Shown: positions 18,207 to 28,215 of the stretch, in pieces | How positions within the stretch are numbered: position 1 is the first letter of the stretch | Layout of the letters: each line of letters starts with the position of its first letter | NCBI GenBank assembly: GCA_002708825.1 | Contig: PAPF01000041.1 | Span: forward strand, 1 to 64,000 | Origin: Phyllobacteriaceae bacterium | Lineage (GTDB): Bacteria > Pseudomonadota > Alphaproteobacteria > Rhizobiales > Rhizobiaceae | Direction of reading: 5' to 3' | DNA length: 64,000 bases | Position numbers and translations under genes: made by a program | The notes under the pieces: model-generated | The model's input: the letters and a program-made list of their open reading frames with translations, nothing else | What the model was told of the DNA's origin: nothing | Databases searched by the model: none

Positions 18207-19528
18207 GGGCCGATCTCCATCTTTTTTTCGTTATTATCAGAACCTAACAAAATGTCAATCAGATTCTAACGAAACACCGGCAAAAAGTTCTGCCGGCCTC
18301 GCGGTCCTCTGTTTAAGGCGTAGCCAGCGAAGCCCCCTCCCCCATGACAGGCAGAGCCGGCCTTGCAGTCACGCCGGATCGCGTTCGTCTGAAACGCCTG
18401 TTCACACACCATGATCGGATTGCTTGACCGAGAAGCTGCTGGAAGCGATCGAATGACCCGGTTGACGATCGCGCACCAAGACTGGCCGGGACACAAACGC
18501 CGGGGTCACCAGAATGGTCTCATCTTGCACCGGCCAGGCTCATGAACAGGCCGGCGCGCTTACCCGAAGACAGCCAGCCAAGCGACTGTTCACGTCCCCA
18601 CACGGGTGCCGGACTTTGACCTGCGGACGATGTCACCAGTCCGGCATGGCGCTGCAAGGTCACTCATCCACGGGTCGCTCAACCATGAAGCCATCGCCCT
18701 TCCGACCTCGGCGCGCTCATGACGCTGCGCGCGGATGTCATGGCGTCACGTCCGCGCCTTCTGCGGATCTGCTTGCGGCGAGCATTTCCATCCCATGTCA
18801 TGCGGCACAATCGCACCACCCGTGATCGCAAGCGGGTCAGTTGATAGGGTTTGTCTCCGATCAGGTCGTATGGTCACGTATAACGTCACGAGACAGATGA
18901 CTGACAATCGGTCAGACACATGGCCTGAATGGTCGACCTCTTTCGGGGGCTGCTACGAACAGCCTGCGCGACCAACGGGAGCCCGCCGACTTTCACACAC
19001 GCCACCATCGCGCGCCCTGGCGGGGCGCACCTGGAACCCGATGGCGTCAGTCGGGATGTCACGTCGACATGGCCCCTCACGCTACGTCCCGACAAAGGGC
19101 AACGCTTCGTCAGAGCATGGCTGTCAGATGCGCCAGGAACGGTCGCACATTCTCCTGCTCCGTTGTGATACCTCGCCAACGGCGCTGGAGACTTTGGGAC
19201 CTGCCATTGACCCCGCATGCATGATCGAGGGCGACAGGGCTCCCAGAACAGCGGTCCGGGGCAAGGAATGGCTGTGTAGGCAACGCCGCCGAGGAACCAA
19301 GGCACTCCTGTTCAGCGCCGGATCCCGCTGCGTTGGCATGTCGAAGTCCTAGGTGAGCCCGCACGCACCATGGGGATGCGTTCTGGCGCCGCGAGCATCC
19401 CGGGTCGGATCCACCGCTATGGCGGCGTGGATCTTGGAACGAACAGCGCTCAAGCCTGGGGTTGACCAAGGTTAACGCCAGGTTGACGCGAAATCGCCGA
19501 TCCGCGGTTTTTCGCCTCGATGTAAACT
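18207..19528. other. 1.3-kb stretch without a credible gene
   Basis: Frames here are short, rich in Cys/Ser/Pro/Arg and lack ribosome sites on both strands, so I call no gene. The stretch contains one further GTCACGCC (18368-18375) and several CGTCAC/TGACGT-like words around 18740-18890 and 19040-19060. The minus frame at 18266-18496 has a few protein-like residues but no homology I can name. It looks like decayed mobile DNA or a non-coding replication or transfer region. Confidence 0.5.
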
Positions 19529-19744
19529 TCAAGGACCACGCCCCGGAACCGGAAATGTTCCCGGGGACCGGATCGTGTGGGCAGGGTTCAGGACCAGACG
19601 TAACGCGCGTTCCCCATGGTAGAATGTAATTCGCCAGCGGCCCTGGTCTTCACCTGCGCCGGCTTCGGTCTTCGAGGTGATGCGCCCGTCGCGCATCAGG
19701 CTCCGGATTTCCTCGACCGGTAGTCTGAACCCGGATGCCAACAC
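19529..19744 (-). pseudogene. DUF6522-like protein, N-terminally truncated
   Basis: The 71-codon frame encodes a segment typical of DUF6522: EEIRSLMRDGRITSKTEAG, GRWRITFYHGERALRLVLN. The usual N-terminal 20-30 residues are missing. The frame stays open upstream, but the residues no longer fit the family, and only a GTG (19744) is available as start. The C-terminal tail (HTIRSPGTFPVPGRGP) is also non-canonical. It is therefore treated as a remnant. DUF6522 has no established function and is common in alphaproteobacterial genomes. Confidence 0.5.
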
Positions 19745-20401
19745 AGAATTATGGGTGGGCCGTTCAGCGCGCCCGTTACATGGCCAGCGACAATACCCTC
19801 GTCAGCCTGCCAGTCGTGGCGCTCTGGTCAACCCGGCAATGCCGGAGAGTGCGGCGACCAATGCCGCCAGCTACACCACCTATCGGGACGTCACCAAAGC
19901 CACCGCCTTCAACACCGTCGGCAAGGGTGTATTTTTCCAGATATGTGCTCGAGCCCGTTCTTCGCGATTCATGTGTCTCAAAGAGCGTAGTGCCGTCATT
20001 TGTGCCTTCGAACGAAATCACGACTTCACGCATTCCGGTCCGATCGAAACCGGCGTCAACAACGGCAATAAACGCATAGATCTCGCGCTACGCGCGGTTG
20101 ATCTGTTGCCGGACGTCACACCCATGCAACTCGACTGGACTCGAGCCGATCCCGCGATTTCGCGCTAACTGGAAAAATTCCGGCGCTACCGTGTTTCGTT
20201 CAAAGCAAATTATGAGCCTTGCGCACGGGACGGCATCGATTTGCCGCAACTGCTGACGATTGACCCGTTCATAGCCACGCTCGACGATGCAGAGGAGAGA
20301 GAGAAGCACATAGCCAAGCCACCTTGACCACGCGCTCTCGCGCTCGTTCCGTGGCGCGGCGGGCCCTATTCAGCGGCGCGCGCGCCCCAAGTGTACCCGT
20401 C
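19745..20401. other. 650-base degenerate stretch before the copper island
   Basis: No intact gene is visible. A plus-strand run near 19835-19930 is protein-like (NPAMPESAATNAASYTTYRD, then a stretch ending AFNTVGKG) but has no start region and is soon followed by unlike sequence. A minus frame at 20088-20309 has no ribosome site. The stretch reads as remnants of one or more broken genes marking the left border of the copper island. Confidence 0.4.
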
Positions 20402-20722
20402 TCACTTTTCCAGCGCCTTGCGCCGGCGGTCGAACTCTTCTTCGTCGATCTCACCCGAAGCAAAGCGTTCGCGCAGTATCTCGATCGCGTCGCGCTTTCC
20501 ACGATTTCCACCGCTCTGGTTGTCGGTGAACCATTTCACCGCAAAGACGATCAGGGCGATGACGATGCCCCAGAACAAGATCATCATCAGTCCGCCAAAC
20601 ATGCCGTATCCACCACCCCACATCATGTGACCATATCCTCCTTGCCAGTTTTCGCCAGGGTCCGCGACGGCCAGTGTTGGCGTCGTTAGACCAATGATAG
20701 CCAAGATTGCCATTTGTCTCAT
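20402..20722 (-). CDS. Exported SHOCT-domain membrane protein
   Basis: The 106-residue protein has a signal-like N-terminus (MRQMAILAIIGLTTPTLAVA), a Gly/Met/Trp-rich linker, one strong transmembrane segment (about 43-63, MMILFWGIVIALIVF) and a C-terminal SHOCT motif (ILRERFASGEIDEEEFDRRR). AAGGAG stands eight bases before ATG 20722. Short SHOCT proteins like this are regular members of copper and heavy-metal clusters, often next to a two-component system. Their biochemical role is unknown; oligomerisation or protease recruitment at the membrane is the usual suggestion. It lies 13 bases downstream of the histidine kinase gene. Confidence 0.8.
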   Translation of the reverse strand: MRQMAILAIIGLTTPTLAVADPGENWQGGYGHMMWGGGYGMFGGLMMILFWGIVIALIVFAVKWFTDNQSGGNRGKRDAIEILRERFASGEIDEEEFDRRRKALEK

Positions 20723-20735
20723 TTCATGACTCCTT

Positions 20736-22145
20736 CTACTCTTTCTCTTTGTTGATGGGTACGCCCTCAGTTAAGGGGATGAAGATCGAAGCCTTCAACC
20801 CGCCTTCGGCACGGTTTTCTAGCCTGATGTCGCCGCCGTGTCCCCGTATGATCGCCCGTGCGATAGCGAGACCCATCCCGTACCCCCCTGTTTCGAGAGA
20901 GCGGGACGCTTCAAGTCGATGAAACGGTGCGAACACCTCTTCAAGTTCTTCCTCAGGAATCCCGGGGCCCTGATCAATTACCTCGATCACAAGTTGGTCG
21001 CCCGCGTTGTGCCATCTTATCGTGGCGCCGCCCCCGTAACGGGTGGCGTTCTCGACCAGGTTTCGCACGGCCCTGCGGAGCGCGAGGGGACGTATGCGCA
21101 CCGTCATCGACGGGCCCCCGGTCAGTTCGAACGGAGTAGCGTTGTCGCCTGCAAGTGCCTTGAGCCAGTCGGGCAAATTGACAAGCTCCGAAGCTTCGCG
21201 TCCCATGAGCCCTTCAGCGAAGTTGAGCGTGGCTTCCGCTATGGCCTGCATTTCGTCGATCGAGGCAACCAAGCTCTCGCGGACCTGCTCGTCATCGACC
21301 AGTTCGGCATCAAACCGCATCGCGGTAAGAGGTGAGCGCAGATCATGGCTGACAGCGGCTAGGATCCGGGTGCGATCTGCAAGAAATCGCGTCAGCCGGT
21401 CCTGCATGCGGTTGAACGCGCGGGTGAGGTGCCGCAATTCGTCGGGGCCTGCAACCGGCAGCGGATCAACGGAATCGCCGCGCCCCAGTTTGTCGGCAGC
21501 CCGCGAAAGTCCCCGGAGAGGCCCGATCAATCGGGTCATGACGAACCAGAACGCCGCCATGAGGATGAGCGCGGCCGTCAATCCGAAAGCCAGAAAAGAG
21601 GAAAGAGGCCATTGCAGCGGCGGGCGTTCGAACCGTGTATCGATATTTAGCCACTGGCCGTTGGTCAATGCAATCGACAAGGTCAACTCGACCGCCTGCG
21701 TCCGGCCACGCATCATCTCTTGATGCATCTGGACCATTTCCTTGGAAAGGTTGGGGATCGGATGTAAAGGAACTTTGGATTCCCTGAGGTTGACCCTGAC
21801 ATCCCGACTGAAGCTGTCGTCCAACAAGGCCCGGACACGCGTTTCGATATAGGCTGCGTGATGGTGGTCGGGTGCTGTAACGCTTGGCAGGGGCGAAAGG
21901 TCGAACCGAACGAGTGGCGAATTCGCTGCCCGCACGATCGAGGCGGAAAGATCCGGGGGCGCTTCTTCCAAAAGGCGTACGACGTTGGCCGCGCGCCCCG
22001 CTGCTTCGAAACCCAGGGCTGCGCGAACGGCCAGGCTGCGTTCGTCGGCGAAAAGCCATAGGCTTACCGTTTGGGCAATAGCCAATGCTCCGAGAATGAG
22101 AAGCACCAGCTGCGCCCGCAGGCTGCCTATCCATGGCCGGGTCAT
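20736..22145 (-). CDS. Sensor histidine kinase of the metal-response two-component system
   Basis: The 469-residue protein has transmembrane helix 1 (about 12-32), a periplasmic sensor region (about 33-170, including a His-containing HHAAYIETR segment and a Met/His-rich EMVQMHQEMMRG), and transmembrane helix 2 (about 178-200). A HAMP linker, the H-box VSHDLRSPLTAMRF (about 265-280), the N-box VENATRYG and the G-boxes DQGPGIPEE and GYGMGLAIAR follow. All kinase motifs are intact. It would sense periplasmic metal and phosphorylate the adjacent response regulator, whose stop overlaps its start (ATGA). Copper as signal is inferred from the neighbouring genes and the Met/His content. Confidence 0.9.
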   Translation of the reverse strand: MTRPWIGSLRAQLVLLILGALAIAQTVSLWLFADERSLAVRAALGFEAAGRAANVVRLLEEAPPDLSASIVRAANSPLVRFDLSPLPSVTAPDHHHAAYIETRVRALLDDSFSRDVRVNLRESKVPLHPIPNLSKEMVQMHQEMMRGRTQAVELTLSIALTNGQWLNIDTRFERPPLQWPLSSFLAFGLTAALILMAAFWFVMTRLIGPLRGLSRAADKLGRGDSVDPLPVAGPDELRHLTRAFNRMQDRLTRFLADRTRILAAVSHDLRSPLTAMRFDAELVDDEQVRESLVASIDEMQAIAEATLNFAEGLMGREASELVNLPDWLKALAGDNATPFELTGGPSMTVRIRPLALRRAVRNLVENATRYGGGATIRWHNAGDQLVIEVIDQGPGIPEEELEEVFAPFHRLEASRSLETGGYGMGLAIARAIIRGHGGDIRLENRAEGGLKASIFIPLTEGVPINKEKE

Positions 22146-22873
22146 GCGACCACCTCGACATCCGCATTCAGACTGTAGCCGTGGTTCCGAACGGTTATGA
22201 TGAGCCTCGGATGCAGCGGATCCGTCTCGACCTTGCGCCGTAACCGGCTGATCTGGTTGTCGATCGTGCGATCGAGCGGCCCTGACGACCGCCCGGCAGT
22301 GAGGTCGAGAAGCTGCTCACGGCTCAGAACAGTGCGCGGGCGCGTAAGAAGAACTGTCAAGAGCCGGAAATCCGCCGTCGTCAGTTGCGCGTGAGTGCCT
22401 GCCCGGTCGGTAATGACATGGGTGTCTGTGTCCAGCGTCAGACCATCGAAGCGAAGGATACGCCCCGAAAGCGCCCCGGCCTCTCGCCTTTCTTCCCCGG
22501 CGCGGCGGAGTACCGCCTTGATTCGTGCAAGAAGCTCGCGCGGATTGAACGGTTTCGGGAGGTAGTCATCTGCGCCGATCTCCAGACCCACGATGCGGTC
22601 GTGATCCTGTCCCAGCGCCGTGAGCATGATGATCGGAAGCCGTGTCTCTGCCGACAGGCGTTTGCAGATAGAAAACCCGTCCTCGCCCGGCAACATGACG
22701 TCGAGCACCATCAGGTCGTAGTGACCTTTTGCGAGCTTCTCGTCCATTTCCCGGGCATCCTTCGCGGCTGTCGCCCGCATTCCATTTCGTTCCAGGAATC
22801 GGGTAACCGAGTCCCGGATCTGGCGGTGATCGTCGACGACGAGTATATGCGGCAAACTAATCATCCTTCTCAT
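22142..22873 (-). CDS. OmpR-family response regulator
   Basis: The receiver domain has the acidic pair VVDDH, the phospho-acceptor Asp in LMVLDVMLPG and Lys in DDYLPKPF. A winged-helix C-terminal domain (LTTADFRLLTVLLTRPRTVLSREQLL, then RTIDNQISRLRRKVE) binds DNA. ATG 22873 is preferred: the upstream extension (MYPLVATQV...) has no family counterpart. ATG 22864 is an alternative but abuts AGAAGG. It forms an operon with the kinase and is transcribed divergently from the EF-hand protein gene. Target genes are probably the metal-resistance genes to the right. Confidence 0.9.
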   Translation of the reverse strand: MRRMISLPHILVVDDHRQIRDSVTRFLERNGMRATAAKDAREMDEKLAKGHYDLMVLDVMLPGEDGFSICKRLSAETRLPIIMLTALGQDHDRIVGLEIGADDYLPKPFNPRELLARIKAVLRRAGEERREAGALSGRILRFDGLTLDTDTHVITDRAGTHAQLTTADFRLLTVLLTRPRTVLSREQLLDLTAGRSSGPLDRTIDNQISRLRRKVETDPLHPRLIITVRNHGYSLNADVEVVA

Positions 22874-22960
22874 TTGGCAGCCAAGCGACACAAGGTCAGC
22901 ATTGGATTTGTAACGCTTTGTCTCAGGCACCTGCGTTGCGACGAGCGGATACAAAACTGG

Positions 22961-23002
22961 AAATGACGTAGCCTTGGCGTTCTCTACTATTTTTCCACGT
23001 CA
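22961..23002. promoter_or_regulatory. Divergent promoter with TGACGT/ACGTCA inverted repeat
   Basis: On the plus strand ATGACG (22963-22968) and TACTAT (22985-22990) make a plausible -35/-10 pair with 16-base spacing for the EF-hand gene. TGACGT (22964-22969) and ACGTCA (22997-23002) form an inverted repeat flanking the -10. The half-site AAATGAC equals half of the known enterobacterial CusR box (AAATGAC...GTCATTT). Control by the adjacent response regulator is inferred. Confidence 0.35.
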
Positions 23003-23034
23003 GTTGGACGTTTCATCAGAGAAAGGATGCAGAA

Positions 23035-23616
23035 ATGAAAACTGGAGCGAAACTTGTGGCGGCTACTGCCGTTATGATGTCCTTAGGCGGCGCCGCGCTG
23101 GCCGCAGGAGGGCATGGCCATAGTGCCCAAGGTGGCCCCACAATGCAGGGTGCGGGTACCGGTAATCACGACATGATGCAGATGATGATGCGAATGCACG
23201 CGCCGATGATGGGTGGCGATGGCGGTATGGGCGGTGGCGTATCAATCGTTGGCATGGGCATGCCCATGGAGCTGTTTGACGCCAATGGCGATAGCGCGGT
23301 GACTTTCCAGGAGGCCAATCAAGGACTGCAGGCCCTGCTTACGGAATACGATGCCGATGGCGACGGCTCCTTGTCGCTGAGTGAATTCGAAACCCTGCAC
23401 AGCGCGCTTTTGCGTAAAGCCATGGTCGACCGCTTCCAGTTCCTCGACGACGATGGTGACGGCGCAGTATCAGTGATAGAGATCGTGAAGCCCGCTGAAA
23501 TGATGGAGCGCATGGAGACCATGCGCGATGCCGTGATGCCTGGACCGAACGACGGCATGATGGGCAATGGCGGAATGATGGGGACACCGGGTCAGGGTCG
23601 GACGGGTAACAACTGA
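23035..23616 (+). CDS. Periplasmic Met-rich EF-hand protein
   Basis: The 193-residue product has a signal peptide (about 1-23, ending ALAAGG), a Met/His/Gly-rich segment (HDMMQMMMRMHAPMMGG) and three EF-hand loops: DANGDSAVTFQE, DADGDGSLSLSE and DDDGDGAVSVIE. The tail is again Met/Gly-rich. GAAAGGA is placed well before ATG 23035. Calcium binding follows from the loops. The Met/His clusters suggest Cu(I) binding in the periplasm, as in other copper-island proteins. It is the first gene rightward from the divergent promoter and likely belongs to the response regulator's regulon. Confidence 0.85.
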   Translation: MKTGAKLVAATAVMMSLGGAALAAGGHGHSAQGGPTMQGAGTGNHDMMQMMMRMHAPMMGGDGGMGGGVSIVGMGMPMELFDANGDSAVTFQEANQGLQALLTEYDADGDGSLSLSEFETLHSALLRKAMVDRFQFLDDDGDGAVSVIEIVKPAEMMERMETMRDAVMPGPNDGMMGNGGMMGTPGQGRTGNN

Positions 23617-23717
23617 GTCCGAGTTACCACTGCTCTTGCCCGGCCCGCACACTCGGGGGGTGCCTGTCGTTTCGTTGGCCGAGGCCTTGTCTTCATATGG
23701 GAGGAATTTTGCCTGAC

Positions 23718-24449
23718 ATGCCCCAGGAAAGCGACGAAGAGAAGACGTCCGCCCTCACCCTCGGAAATTGCGCCGTCATTTTAGTCGGCATCATCCTGAT
23801 GCTTGGCATTCTAGGCTCGGCGGCAGGATGGTGGTCGCTCGACATCGACCGGACGAAGGTTGTGGCATGGGTCGAGCGTGCCGGACCTTTGGGACCGCTC
23901 GCGGTCGTTTCCCTCATGACGATCGCGGTCGTTGCCAGTCCAATTCCTAGCGCACCGATCGCGCTGGCGTCGGGCGCGGCCTACGGTCATTACGCCGGCA
24001 CCCTCTATGTCGCCCTCGGATCCGAGATCGGCGCACTTACGGCGTTCTTCATTGCCCGAGGACTGGGGCGTGAGCCTGTCGAGCGTATTCTGGGTGAAAG
24101 GGCAAATTACGGCTTACTCGGCTCCCAGAACGCACTGACGCTCACGGTTTTCATTAGTCGTCTCCTACCTTTCGTCTCTTTCGACGCGATGAGCTATGCG
24201 GCCGGGCTCAGCCGTCTCCACTTCTGGCGGTTCGCGCTGGCAACGCTGGCGGGCATCATCCCCGCGAGCTTCGTGCTCGCGCATGTCGGAAGCGCCGCGA
24301 TGGAGGGCACATTCGGAGGCGCCGAATTGGTTACGCTCGGACTGGGACTGGTCACGGGGCTTCCCTTTCTAATTCTCGCGCTTCGGCGTAGCCCTGCTTC
24401 GAACGAGGAAAGCCAACCGAAGACCGGCAGAGGGGCAACGCGATCATGA
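23718..24449 (+). CDS. VTT/TVP38-TMEM64 family membrane protein
   Basis: This 243-residue membrane protein has a first helix (about 16-40), then the VTT (DedA-like) core: PIPSAPIALASGAAYGHYAG, GSEIGALTAFFIARGLGR, a long Arg-containing segment FISRLLPFVSFDAMSYAAGL and GIIPASFVLAHVG. ATG 23718 follows GGGAGGA at a slightly long distance; TTG 23709 is closer to it and ATG 23697 lies upstream of it. Family members act in lipid scrambling or small-solute transport across the inner membrane. Homologues occur near mercury and copper genes, though a metal role is unproven. It overlaps the next gene by ATGA. Confidence 0.8.
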   Translation: MPQESDEEKTSALTLGNCAVILVGIILMLGILGSAAGWWSLDIDRTKVVAWVERAGPLGPLAVVSLMTIAVVASPIPSAPIALASGAAYGHYAGTLYVALGSEIGALTAFFIARGLGREPVERILGERANYGLLGSQNALTLTVFISRLLPFVSFDAMSYAAGLSRLHFWRFALATLAGIIPASFVLAHVGSAAMEGTFGGAELVTLGLGLVTGLPFLILALRRSPASNEESQPKTGRGATRS

Positions 24450-25798
24450 ACTCTGTCTATGAGAAAAACAGCCTGTCGCTCTTCGATACAGTGGCAATGG
24501 GAACCGGCGTAATGATCGGTGCGGGCATTCTCGCACTGACCGGGCAGATCGCCGAACTCGCCGGCCCGTGGTTCCCGCTGGCCTTTGTCGCTGGCGCCGT
24601 GGTGACGGGATTCAGCGCCTACACCTACGTCAAGATGTCCAACGCCTGGCCGTCTGCGGGCGGGATCGGGATGATCCTGACCAAGGCCTACGGGCCGACG
24701 ACGGTCGCGGCCGGTGCCGCGCTGCTGATGGCGCTGTCGATGGTTATCAACGAAAGCCTCGTTGCACGGACCTTTTCCACATATCTGCTGCGGGGGCTCG
24801 ATCTGGAGCCCGAGGGCTGGCTGGTCCCCGCCATCGGCGTGGGCCTCATCATCTTCGCCTACCTCGTGAATGCGGCAGGCAACCGCTCCGTGGGTCTTCT
24901 GTCGCAGCTCATGGCGGTGCTCAAGGTGGGCGGCATCGCGGCCTTTGGCATCGCCGGGCTTTGGGCCGGCGGTTTCTCGTTCAAGGCGGCGGAAGGCGCG
25001 GATGGTGGCGCGGCGGCGGGCTTCCTTGCCTCGGTGGCGCTCGCGATCCTGGCCTTCAAGGGCTTCACGACGATCACCAACAGCGGCGCCGAGGTCAGCG
25101 ACCCGCACCGCAACGTCGGGCGCGCGATTGTCATCTCCATCGCGATCTGTGTCGTCGTCTACCTACTCGTCGCCTTCGCCGTCGGCTCCAGCCTGCCCCT
25201 CGATCGGATCGTGGCGGCAAAGGACTACGCGCTCGCCGAAGCGGCGGAGCCCGCGCTCGGACGGATCGGCTTCTACCTGACCGTCGCACTCGCACTGGTC
25301 GCGACCGCTTCGGGCGTGATCGCCAGCATTTTCGCGGTGTCGCGGATGCTGGCCATGCTGACCGACATGAAGCTGATCCCGCACAGCCATTTCGGCATGC
25401 CGGGCACGATCCGCGACCATACGCTGGTCTATACGGTGGTGATCGCCGGCGCGCTGACGGTGTTCTTCGACCTCAGCCGGATCGCCTCGCTTGGGGCCTT
25501 CTTCTACCTCGTCATGGACATCCTGATCCACTGGGGTGTCTGGCGGACCCTGCGGGAGGAGATCGGCGCGCGGGGGTGGATCCTGCTGACGGCGATAGGA
25601 CTGGACGCGGTGGTCCTCGCAGCTTTCGCCGCGCTCAAATGGCAGAGCGACCCGCTGATCGTCGTCATCGCACTCACCGGCATGACCGCCGTTTTCCTGT
25701 TCGAGCGCGTCTTCCTCGCGCTCAACCCGCCACCGCGCGAAGCGGCGCATGGCAGCCACCATTCTGCACAAGAAGAAAGACACGAACCCACCTCTTGA
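24446..25798 (+). CDS. APC-superfamily amino-acid/polyamine permease
   Basis: At 450 residues with about 12 predicted membrane helices, this matches APC permeases. The first helix carries the broken-helix signature [16 protein letters not shown], which binds the substrate amino group or carboxylate in this fold. [13 protein letters not shown] and the [23 protein letters not shown] loop are also family features. Substrate cannot be read from the sequence. It starts within the stop of the VTT gene and ends 49 bases before the copper ATPase. Finding it inside a metal cluster is unusual but recurs in mobile copper islands; it may supply a chelating amino acid or simply travel with the island. Confidence 0.85.
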   Translation: MNSVYEKNSLSLFDTVAMGTGVMIGAGILALTGQIAELAGPWFPLAFVAGAVVTGFSAYTYVKMSNAWPSAGGIGMILTKAYGPTTVAAGAALLMALSMVINESLVARTFSTYLLRGLDLEPEGWLVPAIGVGLIIFAYLVNAAGNRSVGLLSQLMAVLKVGGIAAFGIAGLWAGGFSFKAAEGADGGAAAGFLASVALAILAFKGFTTITNSGAEVSDPHRNVGRAIVISIAICVVVYLLVAFAVGSSLPLDRIVAAKDYALAEAAEPALGRIGFYLTVALALVATASGVIASIFAVSRMLAMLTDMKLIPHSHFGMPGTIRDHTLVYTVVIAGALTVFFDLSRIASLGAFFYLVMDILIHWGVWRTLREEIGARGWILLTAIGLDAVVLAAFAALKWQSDPLIVVIALTGMTAVFLFERVFLALNPPPREAAHGSHHSAQEERHEPTS

Positions 25799-25847
25799 CC
25801 TTCCAACGACTGGAGGCCGCACATCAGGTTGGAAAGGATATCACTCC

Positions 25848-28181
25848 ATGGCAACCCACCATCACCATCACGCTGCCTCCGACATCAAACCGGGCGCCGA
25901 AACCGCGACCGATCCGGTCTGCGGGATGCAGGTCGAGATCAAAGAGGGCGCGCGGACGCGCGACTACGGCGGCGAAACGTTCCATTTCTGCTCGCCCGGC
26001 TGCCAAGAGAAATTTGACGCCGATCCCTACTTTTACGCCTCAGGCAAAGCGAAGAAGGCCGGACAGCGTGCCCAGCCCGGCACGCAATATACCTGTCCGA
26101 TGCATCCGGAGATCGTCCGCGACGAGCCGGGCAGCTGCCCGATCTGCGGCATGGCGCTGGAGCCAATGGTACCGTCGGACGAGCCGAGCCGCGAGCTCGT
26201 CGACTTCACGCGACGCATGTGGATCTCGGCGGCGGCGGCCGTGCCGCTCGTCATCATCACCATGGGCGAACTCATCGGGCTCGACGTGCGCGGATGGATG
26301 GGCCACCGCCTGTCGGTCTACGCGGAATTCGTACTGGCAACTCCGGTGATCCTCTGGGCGGCGCTGCCATTCTTCCGACGCGGGATCGACTCGATCCGCA
26401 ATGTCTCGCCGAACATGTGGACGCTGATCTCGCTCGGGGTCGGTGCCGCCTATCTCTACTCGCTGGTCGCGACCTTCGCACCGGGCGTGTTTCCGGAAGA
26501 GTATAGGATGGGCCATGGCGTCGGTACGTACTACGAGGCTGCCGTCGTCATCGTCGCGCTGATCTTCGTCGGCCAGGTGCTGGAGCTGCGCGCGAGAGAG
26601 CGCACGGGCGACGCGATCCGGGCGCTCTTGGACCTCGCGCCCAAGACCGCTCGGCGCATCCTGCCCGACGGGTCGGAATACGACGCGCCGCTGGAGAACA
26701 TCGTGGAAGGCGACCTGCTGCGGGTGCGGCCCGGCGACAGCGTCCCGGTCGATGGCGAGGTGGTCGAGGGACGGTCATCGGTCGACGAAAGCATGATCAC
26801 GGGCGAGCCGGTGCCGGTGGAGAAGGTTGAGGGCGACCGCGTCACCGGCGGCACGATCAACAAGAACGGCACGCTGGCGGTGCGCGCGACGAAGGTCGGT
26901 GCGGACACGGTGCTGTCGCAGATCGTGGAGATGGTCGCAGGCGCGCGTCGCTCGCGGGCGCCAATCCAGGGGCTCGCAGACAAGGTCTCGTCGATCTTCG
27001 TGCCCACGGTGGTTCTGGTGGCTATCGTTGCCTTTAGCGTCTGGCTCTGGGCCGGGCCCGAGCCGGCGCTGGCCTTCGCCATCGCCTCGGCCGTGTCGGT
27101 CCTGATCATCGCCTGCCCCTGCGCGCTGGGGCTCGCGACGCCGATCTCGATCACCACCGCAGCTGGCCGGGGTGCGCAAGCGGGCGTGCTCATCAAGGAC
27201 GCCGAGGCACTGGAGCGCATGGCGCGGGTCGACACCGTGATCGTCGACAAGACCGGCACGCTGACCGAAGGCAAGCCGCGACTGACCGATGTTGTGGCGC
27301 TTCATGGCGACGAGGCGGAGGTGCTGGGCCTTGCCGCTGCCCTCGAGCGCGGGTCAGAGCATCCACTCGCCGAAGCGATCGTGGCCGGCGCGAAGGACCG
27401 GAGCTTGACGCTTGATGCCGTACGGGACTTCGAAGCGGTTACCGGCAAAGGGGTTCACGGCACTGTCGGCGGCCGCAGGGTGGCCCTCGGCAATGCGGCG
27501 ATGATGTCGGAACTCGGTCTTGTGACAGACGAGGCCGAGCCGGAGGCCGACACGCTCCGCGCCGACGGCAAGACGGCGATGTTCGTCGCCGTGGATGGAA
27601 CGCTCGCGGGGATCGTCGCCGTGGCGGACCCGATCAAGGAGACGACCGAGGCGGCGATCCGCGACCTGCACGCGCTGGGTCTCACCATCATAATGGCCAC
27701 GGGCGACAACCGCCGCACCGCCGAAGCTGTGGCCTCGAAGCTCGGCATCGACGAGGTGCGCGCGGGCGTTCTGCCGGAAGACAAACAGAAGCTGGTCGAG
27801 GAGTTGCGCGCGAAAGGCAAGTCGGTCGCGATGGCGGGCGACGGGGTGAACGACGCGCCTGCGCTGGCGGCCGCCGATGTCGGCATTGCCATGAGCACCG
27901 GCGCCGACGTGGCCGTGGAAAGTGCCGGGATCACGCTCATGCGCGGCGATCTCGTGGGGCTTGTCCGTGCGCGGAAACTGGCCGTCGCCACGCTCAGGAA
28001 CATCAAGCAGAACCTGTTCTTCGCCTTTGTCTACAACGCCGCGGGCGTGCCCGTCGCCGCGGGCGTGCTCTATCCACTGACCGGCCTCCTGCTCTCGCCC
28101 ATGATCGCGGCGGCGGCAATGAGCCTGTCTTCGGTCTCGGTCATCACGAATGCGCTTCGGCTCAGGCGGATCGACCTCTGA
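25848..28181 (+). CDS. Copper-translocating P1B-type ATPase with YHS and heavy-metal-binding domains
   Basis: ATG 25848 is preferred to the in-frame start 99 bases upstream, which lies in the previous gene; AAAGGA precedes it. The 777-residue protein starts with a His run (HHHHH at 4-8), a YHS domain (TDPVCGMQV ... [10 protein letters not shown]) and a CxxC-type metal-binding segment ([19 protein letters not shown]). Eight transmembrane helices carry the core motifs TGEP, CPC ([12 protein letters not shown]), [11 protein letters not shown] (SEHPLAE), and GDGVNDAP. The last helices show YN and MSLSSVSV, typical of Cu(I) exporters. It pumps Cu(I) (possibly Ag(I)) from cytoplasm to periplasm, where the multicopper oxidase and cupredoxin encoded downstream can handle it. 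Confidence 0.93.
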   Translation: MATHHHHHAASDIKPGAETATDPVCGMQVEIKEGARTRDYGGETFHFCSPGCQEKFDADPYFYASGKAKKAGQRAQPGTQYTCPMHPEIVRDEPGSCPICGMALEPMVPSDEPSRELVDFTRRMWISAAAAVPLVIITMGELIGLDVRGWMGHRLSVYAEFVLATPVILWAALPFFRRGIDSIRNVSPNMWTLISLGVGAAYLYSLVATFAPGVFPEEYRMGHGVGTYYEAAVVIVALIFVGQVLELRARERTGDAIRALLDLAPKTARRILPDGSEYDAPLENIVEGDLLRVRPGDSVPVDGEVVEGRSSVDESMITGEPVPVEKVEGDRVTGGTINKNGTLAVRATKVGADTVLSQIVEMVAGARRSRAPIQGLADKVSSIFVPTVVLVAIVAFSVWLWAGPEPALAFAIASAVSVLIIACPCALGLATPISITTAAGRGAQAGVLIKDAEALERMARVDTVIVDKTGTLTEGKPRLTDVVALHGDEAEVLGLAAALERGSEHPLAEAIVAGAKDRSLTLDAVRDFEAVTGKGVHGTVGGRRVALGNAAMMSELGLVTDEAEPEADTLRADGKTAMFVAVDGTLAGIVAVADPIKETTEAAIRDLHALGLTIIMATGDNRRTAEAVASKLGIDEVRAGVLPEDKQKLVEELRAKGKSVAMAGDGVNDAPALAAADVGIAMSTGADVAVESAGITLMRGDLVGLVRARKLAVATLRNIKQNLFFAFVYNAAGVPVAAGVLYPLTGLLLSPMIAAAAMSLSSVSVITNALRLRRIDL

Positions 28182-28215
28182 GCGCACCCAACTTCGATCA
28201 CCAAAGGAGAACTAC

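Noticed and set aside
18886-19305. Minus-strand ORF of 139 codons in the 18-19 kb gap.
   Set aside because: Cys/Pro/Arg-rich composition, no ribosome site and no recognisable domain.
25749-25847. Longer start of the copper ATPase.
   Set aside because: The extra 33 residues lie largely inside the permease gene and lack homology; ATG 25848 has its own ribosome site.
25857-25871. Penta-His run as sign of a cloned or tagged construct.
   Set aside because: Surrounding sequence is continuous natural operon DNA with native ribosome site and no vector features.
24568-26349. 593-codon plus-strand ORF spanning the permease and ATPase genes in another frame.
   Set aside because: Low-complexity Arg/Ala/Gly composition from out-of-frame reading of two well-supported genes.
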